Source of the DNA: CAZXWK01 sp964644675
GTDB lineage: Bacteria > Actinomycetota > Coriobacteriia > Anaerosomatales > JAAXUF01
DNA length: 64,000 bases
NCBI GenBank assembly: GCA_964644675.1
Contig: CAZXWK010000002.1
Span: 36,960 to 100,959, forward strand
Reading direction: 5' to 3'
Under the pieces are notes generated by a model that searched no databases, was not told the DNA's origin, and worked only from the letters and a program-made list of their open reading frames with translations. Within the stretch, counting starts at the first letter, position 1. Each line of letters starts with the position of its first letter. Shown here piece by piece: positions 20,401 through 28,906 of this stretch. Both the position numbers and the translations under genes were made by a program.

Positions 20401-20523
20401 TGGCTGCTGCTCGGTCTCATCGGCACGGCGATGCTCGTCATCGCGCTCACGTGGGAGCGGCAGCGCCTGGTGCTCGCCCGCACGCAGGTGCGCCTGCGGG
20501 ACGGCTTCGAGCACTGGCGGTGA
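17473..20523 (+). CDS. Very large multi-spanning membrane protein (SCO7613-like)
   Basis: The product has 1016 residues. The first ~115 are soluble, with a conserved-looking helical start (IDELGRVDYFLDQLARAVERGEV) and a proline-rich linker. The remainder is an almost unbroken series of hydrophobic helices, roughly 25-30 by eye. The layout (short N-terminal domain, then dozens of Ala/Val/Leu-rich helices) resembles actinobacterial proteins annotated by similarity to Streptomyces SCO7613 and DUF2157-type membrane proteins. No catalytic motif is evident. GTG start at 17473 follows a GGGGGGAG purine run. A TATGCT -10-like box lies near 17434. Function unknown. Confidence 0.75.
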   Translation: MTHAQRHAAEIDELGRVDYFLDQLARAVERGEVPRSSYDVLAPRYLARREELVAVITGARRAVPPAGVAAPGTTAWDPTGQAPGESVAPSYAAVPAGGADWVEAVVSEKAAPRRHREPVRWTTVLLFVGAFLVIVASAIFAAAVWSSTSPVSKLGFLGALTAAFYAAGWYARTKLELRAGSAALTVVASAMLLFDCWIVIDGWNLEGLLPWGVALLLCSAVYWFTEVRLGDRFYGVAGAAAQVGWWWLMSAGLHWQTSVRVAGIAVIALLWQVVAERARNSDTFGSLASVLLWAAPPVELVAAFALAGDALLLGTSNWTLAGCAATVAACAAVVTMRTEIVPPAMRRFVAAGLQLPVFVVVLLPGDASWWAVAALVAAALVYELAAFRFGGAPFAVGGLVLELVALAGALELLHASDVLSIGIVGALALTWVLAARIGVTLAENPPAALPKMREALSASWICGYVLLVAASLMAAFGGAGPALTDVPTSASDVTLAAALLALWSIASLARRTPVFAFTTAAWSLYTLAALEAWAFPGAASAYYALALAALAAVWLFVRHPMARFYRLDETAFGWSARAFALVTLLVGLVAEIDSASGHATWAAAALAAGVALLFATDAVTGGPDASAALAGAALVLSAGIAGARAWSNPSAGALAAAGAGLLSAGVAAGVRRTWAPKAMLLAVASTGAATIACVSGVAGPVLAGALVLCAAAWAVSAYVASEAWLLVLAGFSVLAAAVVAVAGFHLTSWATVAAVGATGLALCLPALLAPTGPDGRFRRAGLALVVSGLAGLGVLAMLSWPIALSGSSIAVLPSWIRFDFQQCVVACVVAGAAGVVQAARWRFEPGLYVGWAFVLAGLLAEFGALDLGTIQPYTTAVAVYVAAMGALYASRAPERRVPLAVDVVTVVIGLGFPAIATLRAPLGMAGFESLAWAVGLSLVAIAAGIVLRVRTFLFAGAGVLVLVVGWRSITYLAQVWWLLLGLIGTAMLVIALTWERQRLVLARTQVRLRDGFEHWR

Positions 20524-20653
20524 GCCGCGCGGCTCTACCGGCGTCGTCTCAGGCGGGCCGACCCCGTCCATCGGTCGCCTGCGGGTCGGCGGTGCCGTCT
20601 TCTCGGCGGGTATACTGGTGTGACTCCGATGCCGGCCGACGAGGGAGCCACCG

Positions 20654-21571
20654 ATGACCGACCCCGCCGTGGAGGCTGACGCGACCGAGCGCACGCGCCC
20701 CGAACTCGTGATCATCACGGGCTTGTCCGGCGCGGGGCGCAGCGAGGCGATCCACACCTTCGAGGACCTCGGGTACTTCAGCATCGACAACCTGCCGCCC
20801 TCGTTCATCCCGCAGCTCGTCGACCTCGCCGAGCTTCCCGGCGGCAAGGCGCACAAGCTGGCCGTGGTCTGCGACGTCCGGGGCCACGAGTTCTTCGACG
20901 AGCTGGTGGGCGAGCTCGACAAGCTCTCCGACCGCGGCGTCGACACGCGCATCCTCTTCCTCGAGGCCGACGACGAGACGCTCGTGCGCCGGTTCAAGGA
21001 GACGCGCCGCCGCCACCCCATGTGCGAGGAGGGCGAGTCGATCCTCGACGGCATCCGACTCGAGCGCGAGGCGCTTCCCGAGATCCGCTCGCGGGCGACC
21101 ACCGTCATCGACACCACCGACCTGCGACCGCAGGAGCTCCGCCAGGCGATCCGCGACCGGTTCTTCACCGGTTCGGTCTCCTCGACGCTATCGGTCGCGG
21201 TGAGCTCGTTCGGGTTCAAGTACGGCACGCCCGCCGACGCCGACATCGTCATGGACGTGCGATTCCTGCCCAATCCGCACTACGACCCGGTGCTGCGCCC
21301 GCTCACGGGCCTCGACGAGCCGGTCCGCGACTACGTGCTCAACCGCCCCGAGACCGTGGCGTTCCTCGAGCGCTGGCTGCCGCTGCTGGCCGAGGTCGTG
21401 CCGGGCTACGTCGCCGAGGGCAAGCACCACCTCTCGATCGCGCTCGGCTGCACGGGCGGCATGCACCGCTCGGTCGCTCTCGCCGAGACCACCGCCGCGT
21501 ACCTGCGCGGCCTCGGCTACCCGGTCGGCGTGAACCACCGCGACATCGGCCGCGACCTGGAGAAGCGATGA
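20654..21571 (+). CDS. rapZ: RNase adapter / nucleotide-binding protein RapZ
   Basis: A 305-residue P-loop protein. In enterobacteria RapZ binds GlcN6P and directs RNase E to the sRNA GlmZ. In Gram-positives the homologue YvcJ is a nucleotide hydrolase of unclear role. The Walker A is GLSGAGRS (residues 23-30), with Arg in place of the usual Lys, as is common in actinobacterial members. The C-terminal domain has the hallmark CTGGMHRSV. A ggTATACT extended -10 at 20611-20616 lies upstream. The stop overlaps the next ATG (ATGA). The gene order rapZ-yvcK-whiA is conserved in many Gram-positive bacteria. Confidence 0.93.
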   Translation: MTDPAVEADATERTRPELVIITGLSGAGRSEAIHTFEDLGYFSIDNLPPSFIPQLVDLAELPGGKAHKLAVVCDVRGHEFFDELVGELDKLSDRGVDTRILFLEADDETLVRRFKETRRRHPMCEEGESILDGIRLEREALPEIRSRATTVIDTTDLRPQELRQAIRDRFFTGSVSSTLSVAVSSFGFKYGTPADADIVMDVRFLPNPHYDPVLRPLTGLDEPVRDYVLNRPETVAFLERWLPLLAEVVPGYVAEGKHHLSIALGCTGGMHRSVALAETTAAYLRGLGYPVGVNHRDIGRDLEKR

Positions 21572-22527
21572 GCGTCGGTACGGGGCGGCGCGCGGTCGCG
21601 ATCGGGGGAGGCACCGGGCTGCCCGCCGTCATCCACGGTCTGCTCGGCCTCGGCTTCGAGACGAGCGCGGTGGTGACCGTGGCTGACGACGGCGGCTCCT
21701 CGGGCACGCTTCGCCGACAGCTCGGGATGCTGCCTCCCGGCGACATCCGCAACTGCCTGGTCGCCATGGCCGAGAACGAGCACGGCATCGAGGCCGAGCT
21801 CTTCCAGTACCGGTTCCCTCACGGGGAGGGTCTCGCGGGCCACGCGCTCGGCAACCTGGTGCTCGCTGCGCTCGCCGATGTGTCGGGCTCGTTCCCGCAG
21901 GCCATCGAGTACGCCGAGCGCTTCCTGAGCGCACGCGGACACGTGTATCCGTCGACGCTCGCCGACGTCGAGCTGCACGGCATCGATCGCGCCGGCGGCG
22001 CGATCTCGGGCCAGGCGCGACTCGCGACGAGCGAGCAGCCGCTCGCCCGCGTGCGCCTCGAGCCGGCGCACCCGGTCGCCTACGAGCCCGCACTGGCGGC
22101 CATCGAGGCGGCGGACGTGATCGTGGTGGGCCCCGGTTCGCTCTACACGAGCCTCATCCCTAACTTTCTGGTCGCGGGGATCGCCGACGCCGTCAACGCG
22201 TCGGGTGCGACCCGCGTCTACGTCTGCAACGTGGCGAACATGCGGGGCGAGACCGGCGGACTAGACGCTGCCGACCACGTCATCGCACTCGCCGAGCACG
22301 GCCTCTCGGGTATCGACGTCGTGCTCGTGCACGACCCGTGCGCCCCCGATACGCTCGTGTGCGATGATGAGCGGGGAGTGGAGCCCGTCTCGGCGGGTCC
22401 CGAGGTCATCGTGCGGATCGAGGCCGAGGGACACCGCGTCGTCGTCGCCGACCTGGCCGACCCGTCCGATCCCGTCCGGCATTCGCGCGCGTCGCTACAG
22501 CGCACCCTTGAGGGAGTGGTCGCGTAG
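21568..22527 (+). CDS. yvcK: Gluconeogenesis factor YvcK/GlmR (CofD-like)
   Basis: A 319-residue protein with the CofD-like Rossmann fold. In Bacillus and mycobacteria it binds UDP-sugars and is needed for cell shape and growth on gluconeogenic carbon. It shows AIGGGTGLPAVIHGL at the N-terminus, VADDGGSSGTLR, the GHALGNLVLAAL segment and VVGPGSLYTSLIPNFLV. All are family landmarks and the length is normal. The ATG at 21568 overlaps the rapZ stop. The gene itself overlaps whiA by one base, indicating coupled translation. Confidence 0.93.
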   Translation: MSVGTGRRAVAIGGGTGLPAVIHGLLGLGFETSAVVTVADDGGSSGTLRRQLGMLPPGDIRNCLVAMAENEHGIEAELFQYRFPHGEGLAGHALGNLVLAALADVSGSFPQAIEYAERFLSARGHVYPSTLADVELHGIDRAGGAISGQARLATSEQPLARVRLEPAHPVAYEPALAAIEAADVIVVGPGSLYTSLIPNFLVAGIADAVNASGATRVYVCNVANMRGETGGLDAADHVIALAEHGLSGIDVVLVHDPCAPDTLVCDDERGVEPVSAGPEVIVRIEAEGHRVVVADLADPSDPVRHSRASLQRTLEGVVA

Positions 22528-23513
22528 TGTCCTTCACCGCCGAGGTGAAAGACGAGCTGTCCCGCATCGAGCCGAAGAGGGCGTGCTGCCTCAAGGCCGA
22601 ACTCGCCGCGCTCGTGCGCATCGAGGGGACGCTGCACATCACCGGCCCCGGACGCTACCGTCTCGAGATCGCGACCGAGACCGCGCCGGTCGCTCGCGCG
22701 GTCATCAAGCTGCTCCACGGCGTCTACGGGCTCAAGACCGAGCTCACCGTGCGCCGCAGCGTCCTGCACAAGACGAACAACTACCTCATCACGGTGCCGT
22801 CGCAGCCCAAGCTCGCCGCCGCGCTCTCGGAGCTCGGCATCGTGGGCGACGAGGGCTTCTCGATCGGCATCGATCCCGCGCTCGTCAAGCGCGACTGCTG
22901 CGCGATCGCGTACCTGCGCGGGGCGTTTCTCGGCGGGGGGTTCGTCGCGGACCCGCACGGCGACTTCCACTTCGAGCTCACCGCGGAGACCGAACAGCTC
23001 GCCGAGGACCTGGTCGGGCTCATGTCGCGATTCGGGATCGAGGCGCGCGTCGCCAAGCGGCGCGGCACCTTCGCCGTCTACCTCAAGGGCGCCGAGCCCA
23101 TCGTCACCTTCCTCGCGCTCGTCGGCGCGCATCGTGCACTGCTGCGCACCGAGGACGTCCGCATCATCAAGTCGATGCGCAACGACGTGAACCGCCTCGT
23201 CAACGCCGAGATCGCGAACCAGCAGAAGACCGCGGAGGCGGCCGTCGGGCAGATCGACGCGATCAACTCGCTCGCCAACACGCTGGGGCTCGAGAACCTG
23301 CCGCCGGCGCTGCGCGAGCTGGCCGAGCTGCGGCTGGCGAACCCCGACGTCTCCCTGCGCGAGCTGGGCGAACTCGCCGACCCGCCACTGACCAAGTCGG
23401 CTGTGTATCATAGGGTTCGGCGGATCGAGGAGCTTGCCGAGGAGACTCGCGCTCCGAGCGGTCCCGCCGAGGCCACTGAGAGGGGCTCGAGGGGTACGCC
23501 CGCGCCGTCGTAA
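22527..23513 (+). CDS. whiA: Sporulation/cell-division regulator WhiA
   Basis: A 328-residue WhiA, conserved across Gram-positives. It controls division genes in Streptomyces and influences FtsZ assembly in Bacillus. The N-terminal half is the degenerate LAGLIDADG homing-endonuclease-like fold (YLRGAFLGGGFV, DFHFELTAETEQLAEDL). The C-terminal half has the helix-turn-helix (SLRELGELADPPLTKSAVYHRVRRIEELAEE). The GTG start at 22527 shares its first base with the last base of the yvcK stop. Confidence 0.95.
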   Translation: MSFTAEVKDELSRIEPKRACCLKAELAALVRIEGTLHITGPGRYRLEIATETAPVARAVIKLLHGVYGLKTELTVRRSVLHKTNNYLITVPSQPKLAAALSELGIVGDEGFSIGIDPALVKRDCCAIAYLRGAFLGGGFVADPHGDFHFELTAETEQLAEDLVGLMSRFGIEARVAKRRGTFAVYLKGAEPIVTFLALVGAHRALLRTEDVRIIKSMRNDVNRLVNAEIANQQKTAEAAVGQIDAINSLANTLGLENLPPALRELAELRLANPDVSLRELGELADPPLTKSAVYHRVRRIEELAEETRAPSGPAEATERGSRGTPAPS

Positions 23514-23573
23514 GGCGCGCGTCGTCATGCAATGGGCCGCAACGGAGCGGCCGCCGTCCAAGGAGGGATGAGC

Positions 23574-24611
23574 TTGGCTATCAAAGTCGGCATCAACGGA
23601 TTCGGACGCATCGGTCGTCTGGTCTTCCGTGCCATGGAAAACGACCCTGCGGTCGAAGTCGTCGCCGTCAATGACCTCACTGACGCCAAGACGCTTGCTC
23701 ACCTGCTCAAGTACGACTCGGTTCACGGCAAGTTCGATCACGCGGTCGAGGTCGTCGAGGGCGGCTTCGCGGTCCACTCGAAGAACCACCTCGGCGAGCT
23801 GCTCGGCATTTCGCGGACGGTCAAGGTCCTCTCGGAGCGCAACCCCGCCGATCTGCCCTGGGGCGACCTGGGCGTCGACCTCGTCATCGAGTCGACCGGC
23901 TTCTTCACCGACGCCACCAAGGCCAAGGCGCACATCGACGCCGGCGCGAAGCGCGTCATCATCTCGGCGCCAGCCTCCAACGAGGACATCACCATCGTCA
24001 TGGGCGTCAATAGCGACCAGTACGATCCCGAGAAGCACTTCATCGTGTCCAACGCCTCGTGCACCACGAACTGCCTCGCGCCGTTCGCTAAGGTCCTGCG
24101 CGACACGTTCGGCCTCAAGTCGGGCTTCATGAACACGATCCACAGCTACACCAACGACCAGATCATCCTCGACTCGCCGCACAAGGACCTGCGCCGCGCG
24201 CGTGCCGCCGCGATGTCGATGATTCCGACCTCCACCGGGGCCGCGAAGGCCATCGGCCTCGTGTTGCCGGACATGAAGGGCAAGCTCGACGGCATGTCCG
24301 TCCGCGTCCCCACGCCCGACGGCTCCGTCGTCGACCTGGTGTGCGAGCTCGAGAAGCCGGCCACCAAGGAGTCGATCAACGCCGCGATGAAGGCGGCCGC
24401 CGAGGGCCCGATGAAGGGCATCCTCGAGTACTGCGAGGACCCGATCGTCTCGGTGGACGTCGTGGGCAACCCCGCGTCCTCGGTCTTCGACTCGCTCCAG
24501 ACGATGGTCATGGGCGGCGAGGGCACCTTCGTGAAGTGTCTGTCGTGGTACGACAACGAGTGGGGCTACAGCAACCGCGTCAAGGACCTCGCCAAGCTCA
24601 TGATGGCGTAG
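23574..24611 (+). CDS. gap: Type I glyceraldehyde-3-phosphate dehydrogenase
   Basis: Oxidises glyceraldehyde-3-phosphate to 1,3-bisphosphoglycerate with NAD+. The N-terminus MAIKVGINGFGRIGRLVFRA is the NAD-binding fold and the catalytic Cys lies in SNASCTTNCLAPFAK. WYDNEWGYSNRV closes the active site. The start is set by the ribosome binding site. AGGAGG at 23561-23566 is one base from the ATG at 23568 but seven from TTG 23574, so TTG is preferred. It opens a run of glycolytic genes and is followed by a strong hairpin. Confidence 0.93.
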   Translation: MAIKVGINGFGRIGRLVFRAMENDPAVEVVAVNDLTDAKTLAHLLKYDSVHGKFDHAVEVVEGGFAVHSKNHLGELLGISRTVKVLSERNPADLPWGDLGVDLVIESTGFFTDATKAKAHIDAGAKRVIISAPASNEDITIVMGVNSDQYDPEKHFIVSNASCTTNCLAPFAKVLRDTFGLKSGFMNTIHSYTNDQIILDSPHKDLRRARAAAMSMIPTSTGAAKAIGLVLPDMKGKLDGMSVRVPTPDGSVVDLVCELEKPATKESINAAMKAAAEGPMKGILEYCEDPIVSVDVVGNPASSVFDSLQTMVMGGEGTFVKCLSWYDNEWGYSNRVKDLAKLMMA

Positions 24612-24631
24612 GCCACCCGAGTCAGCACTGA

Positions 24632-24659
24632 GCGGGGCCCCGGACATCCGGGGCCCCGC
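24632..24659 (+). terminator. Perfect 12-bp hairpin between gap and pgk
   Basis: 24632-24643 and 24648-24659 are perfect inverted repeats around the loop ACAT. No T-run follows, so it may stabilise the gap transcript's 3' end or attenuate into pgk rather than act as a full intrinsic terminator. Confidence 0.6.
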
Positions 24660-24693
24660 GTCGCATAGGAACCGCCACGCACCCGGAGGAAGC

Positions 24694-25881
<1,188 letters not shown>

Positions 25882-25975
25882 GACCGATCACCGCCGGGGC
25901 GCGCGGTGCGCTCCGGTCGCTCCACCGACCAGGACAGACCGGTCGCCACGTGTGTGGCGAGAGGGGAGTGCGACC

Positions 25976-26764
25976 ATGAGCCGTATGCCGATGATCGCGG
26001 GCAACTGGAAGATGTACAAGACGCCGGGCGAGGCCGCGGTGCTCGCGCAGGGCATCGACGACCTGCTCGGCGAGGAGCCGGGCCTGCGCAAGCGCGTCGA
26101 GGCAGTGGTCTGCCCGCCGTTCCCGGACCTGCGTCCGGTCGCGACGGTCATCGAGTTCGACAAGTCCGCGCTCAAGCTCGCGGCGCAGAACGTGTACTGG
26201 GAGACCGAGGGCGCCTACACCGGCGAGGTCTCGGCGCGGATGCTCGTCGACGCCGGCTGCGAGTACTGCATCGTCGGCCACTCGGAGCGCCGCGAGTACT
26301 TCGGCGAGACCAACGAGACCGTGAACAAGAAGGTCAAGGCGCTCTTCGCCGCCGACCTCACACCCATAATGTGCTGCGGCGAGTCTCTCGAGACGCGCGA
26401 GGCCGGCGAGACCGACAGCTTCGTGCGCGAGCAGGTGCGCGCCGGACTCGACGGCATCACCGCCGAGCAGGCCGCACAGATCGTCATCGCCTACGAGCCG
26501 ATCTGGGCGATCGGCACCGGACTGACTCCGACGCCCGAGGCCGCCAACGACGTCTGCCGCTCGATCCGCGCGACCGTCGGCGCGATCTTCGGCCAGCCGG
26601 CGGCGATCCAGACCCGCATCCTGTACGGCGGTTCGGCCAAGCCCGAGAACATCGCGCTCTTCATGCCCGAGCCCGACATCGACGGCGCGCTGGTCGGCGG
26701 AGCTGCGCTCGAGGCCGGCTCGTTCGTCCAGATGGTGCGCAAGGCCGCGGACTTCGCCGAGTAG
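25976..26764 (+). CDS. tpiA: Triosephosphate isomerase
   Basis: Interconverts dihydroxyacetone phosphate and glyceraldehyde-3-phosphate. The catalytic residues are visible: Lys in AGNWKMYK, His in IVGHSERR and Glu in AYEPIWAIGTG. The phosphate loop is YGGSAKPEN. ATG 25976 gives the conserved N-terminus (MSRMPMIAGNWKMYK). An upstream in-frame GTG at 25952 would add eight residues but leaves the purine-rich GAGAGGGGAG inside the ORF. The stop is immediately followed by the gpmI ATG. Confidence 0.96.
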   Translation: MSRMPMIAGNWKMYKTPGEAAVLAQGIDDLLGEEPGLRKRVEAVVCPPFPDLRPVATVIEFDKSALKLAAQNVYWETEGAYTGEVSARMLVDAGCEYCIVGHSERREYFGETNETVNKKVKALFAADLTPIMCCGESLETREAGETDSFVREQVRAGLDGITAEQAAQIVIAYEPIWAIGTGLTPTPEAANDVCRSIRATVGAIFGQPAAIQTRILYGGSAKPENIALFMPEPDIDGALVGGAALEAGSFVQMVRKAADFAE

Positions 26765-28282
26765 ATGCGCAACCTCCCGGCTCTCCTCATCGTCATGGAC
26801 GGCTACGGCGTCGCCGCCGATCTGCCCGGCAACGCCGTCGCGGCGGCGAACACGCCCCACCTCGACGAGTTGTTCTCGGCGTGGCCGACCACGACGCTCG
26901 CCGCCTCGGGTCTCGACGTCGGGCTGCCCGAGGGCCAGATGGGCAACTCGGAGGTCGGCCACCTCAACATCGGTGCGGGGCGGGTCGTCTACCAGGAGCT
27001 GACGCGGATCAACCTCGCGGCGAAGGACGGTTCGCTGGCCGTGAACCCCGTGCTGGACGCCGCGATCGACGGTGCCGTGCGCGACGACCGCGCCGTGCAC
27101 TTCATGGGGCTGCTCTCGGACGGTGGCGTGCACAGCCACCGAGACCACCTCTACGCCCTCCTCGAGATGGCGAAGGCCCGCGGCGCTCGCCGCGTCTACG
27201 TCCACGCGTTCCTGGACGGACGCGACGTGCCGCCCCAGAGCGGCCTCGGCTTCGTCGAGGACGCCGAGGAGTACCTCGAGCGCCTGGGTGTCGGAGAGAT
27301 CGCGACGGTCATGGGCCGCTACTACGCGATGGACCGGGACAACCGCTGGGACCGCGTCGAGAAAGCGTGGCATGCGATGGTCCTTGGCGAGGGCGTCCCT
27401 GCAGGGACCGCGGCCGACGCCGTGCTCGCGTCCTATGAGGCCGGCGTGAACGACGAGTTCGTCGTGCCCGCGATCTGCGCACCGGTGCGTGTGGAGGAGG
27501 GCGACGCCGTCGTCTTCTTCAACTTCCGCCCCGACCGGGCCCGCGAGATAACCCGCGCGTTCGTCGACCCCACCTTCGAGGGCTTCGAGCGTCCCGTCTT
27601 CCCGACGGTTCGCTTCGTCTGCCTCACCGAGTACGACCCGACGATCCCCGCGCAGGTCGCCTTCCCCAAGGAGCTGCCCACACACGTCCTCGCCGACGTC
27701 CTCGCCGAGAACGGCCTCCGTCAGCTCCACATCGCCGAGACCGAGAAGTACGCCCACGTCACGTTCTTCTTCAACGGCGGGGCCGAGCAGCCCAAGGAGG
27801 GGGAGACCCGAGTGCTCGTCGCGAGCCCCAAGGTCGCCACGTACGACCTCCAGCCCGAAATGAGCGCGCCCGAGGTCACCGAGAAGCTCGTGGCCGCGAT
27901 CGAGGCCGGCGATGCGGACGTCTACATCTGCAACTTCGCCAACTGCGACATGGTCGGCCACACCGGCGTGTTCGACGCGGCGGTCAAGGCGGTCGAAGCG
28001 GTCGACGCCGGCGTCGGTGCCGCGGTCGCCGCGGTCCGCCGCAAGGGCGGCACTGCGCTCCTCACCGCCGACCACGGCAACGCCGAATCCATGGTGGATG
28101 GCGACGGCGCGACTCCTTTCACGGCGCACACGCTCGACCCGGTCCCTCTCGTGGTGGTGGCAGACGGCGTGAGGGGGCTCGCGCCCGGCGGCAAGCTCGC
28201 CGACGTCGCGCCCACGCTTCTCGACCTGATCGGGGTACCCGTTCCGGCCGAGTGGACGGGTCGGAGTCTGCTGCTATACTGA
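26765..28282 (+). CDS. gpmI: 2,3-bisphosphoglycerate-independent phosphoglycerate mutase
   Basis: Interconverts 3- and 2-phosphoglycerate with two Mn ions, through a phosphoserine intermediate. Key sites: metal-binding MDGYGVA near the N-terminus, the catalytic Ser in GQMGNSEVGHLNIGAGR, LLSDGGVHSH, and the second metal cluster NCDMVGHTG and LTADHGNAE. The product has 505 residues, normal for the class. There is no gap after tpiA. Enolase, the next enzyme, is not in the window. A TATACT that overlaps the stop (28275-28280) may be the -10 of a secG promoter. Confidence 0.96.
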   Translation: MRNLPALLIVMDGYGVAADLPGNAVAAANTPHLDELFSAWPTTTLAASGLDVGLPEGQMGNSEVGHLNIGAGRVVYQELTRINLAAKDGSLAVNPVLDAAIDGAVRDDRAVHFMGLLSDGGVHSHRDHLYALLEMAKARGARRVYVHAFLDGRDVPPQSGLGFVEDAEEYLERLGVGEIATVMGRYYAMDRDNRWDRVEKAWHAMVLGEGVPAGTAADAVLASYEAGVNDEFVVPAICAPVRVEEGDAVVFFNFRPDRAREITRAFVDPTFEGFERPVFPTVRFVCLTEYDPTIPAQVAFPKELPTHVLADVLAENGLRQLHIAETEKYAHVTFFFNGGAEQPKEGETRVLVASPKVATYDLQPEMSAPEVTEKLVAAIEAGDADVYICNFANCDMVGHTGVFDAAVKAVEAVDAGVGAAVAAVRRKGGTALLTADHGNAESMVDGDGATPFTAHTLDPVPLVVVADGVRGLAPGGKLADVAPTLLDLIGVPVPAEWTGRSLLLY

Positions 28283-28290
28283 TACACCGC

Positions 28291-28308
28291 GCTCGGCCCC
28301 TGCCGAGC
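28291..28308 (+). other. Small hairpin in the gpmI-secG spacer
   Basis: GCTCGGC (28291-28297) and GCCGAGC (28302-28308) form a 7-bp stem with a four-base loop, without a T-run. It may be a processing or stability element between gpmI and secG. Confidence 0.4.
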
Positions 28309-28345
28309 CGGATCTGCGACGTTTCCGCACCATAGGAGTCTCTCA

Positions 28346-28594
28346 GTGAACAACGCTCTGCTCATTCTCGCGCTCATCGTGTGGGCGGTCTCCTCGATCG
28401 GCCTCATCATCTTCGTCCTGCTCCACTCCGGTAAGGGCGCGGGCCTCTCGGACATGCTGAGCGGCAGCGTCTCGCCGACGTCGGCCGGCACGAGCATCAT
28501 CGAGAAGAACCTCGACCGCATCACGATCGGCTTCGCCATCGCCTTCGGCGTGAGCCTCCTCGTGCTCATGGTCGTGTATCCGCACGGCGTCTAG
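28346..28594 (+). CDS. secG: Preprotein translocase subunit SecG
   Basis: A small two-helix subunit of the SecYEG channel, 82 residues. The first helix is ILALIVWAVSSIGLIIFVLLHSGKGAG, with the conserved cytoplasmic loop GLSDMLSGS. The second helix is ITIGFAIAFGVSLLVLMVVY. GTG start at 28346, with AGGAG about 8 bases before it. Its place after gpmI matches the conserved actinobacterial/Gram-positive order gap-pgk-tpi-(gpmI)-secG. Confidence 0.93.
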   Translation: MNNALLILALIVWAVSSIGLIIFVLLHSGKGAGLSDMLSGSVSPTSAGTSIIEKNLDRITIGFAIAFGVSLLVLMVVYPHGV

Positions 28595-28906
28595 GCGCCG
28601 CGCGACTACCCCTTCCTGCGCGTTTACTCCAGCGGCGCCCGCCCTCCTGATTCGAGGCGGTGCTGACGCACGCGCAGATACTATGCATTCGTGTCAAGCC
28701 CTCAATCGAAGCCGTATGCAGGGCGAAACTATTCCTATTCACGGTCTTGCGCTCCGCACGCCGTAGCAGGACACTCTTTAGAACAGAAGCCGCCCCTGTT
28801 CGGGGGGCACTCTGAACCGCGTGGACCCCGGGTCCCCCGTCGAGCGCGATCGGCGCTGCGTGGATCTCTCGCGAGCCCACCGGTTCCCGGTGAGAGGAGG
28901 CGCCAG
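28595..28906. other. 312-bp intergenic leader before the peptide-transport operon
   Basis: The stretch between secG and the binding-protein gene is less GC-rich in its middle (about 28670-28760) than the surrounding genes, as expected for a promoter region. An imperfect GC hairpin lies at 28789-28808. The binding-protein frame stays open upstream to 28691, but that part shows no signal peptide or family similarity. I could not define a -35/-10 pair or a known riboswitch. Confidence 0.4.

Noticed and set aside
23568..23576. ATG 23568 as the gap start
   Set aside because: It lies one base from the AGGAGG ribosome binding site. TTG 23574 has proper spacing and gives the conserved MAIKVGINGFG N-terminus.
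28691..28906. Upstream extension of the peptide-binding protein
   Set aside because: It would put 72 non-signal residues before the signal peptide. TTG 28907 has a strong ribosome binding site and a proper lipoprotein signal.
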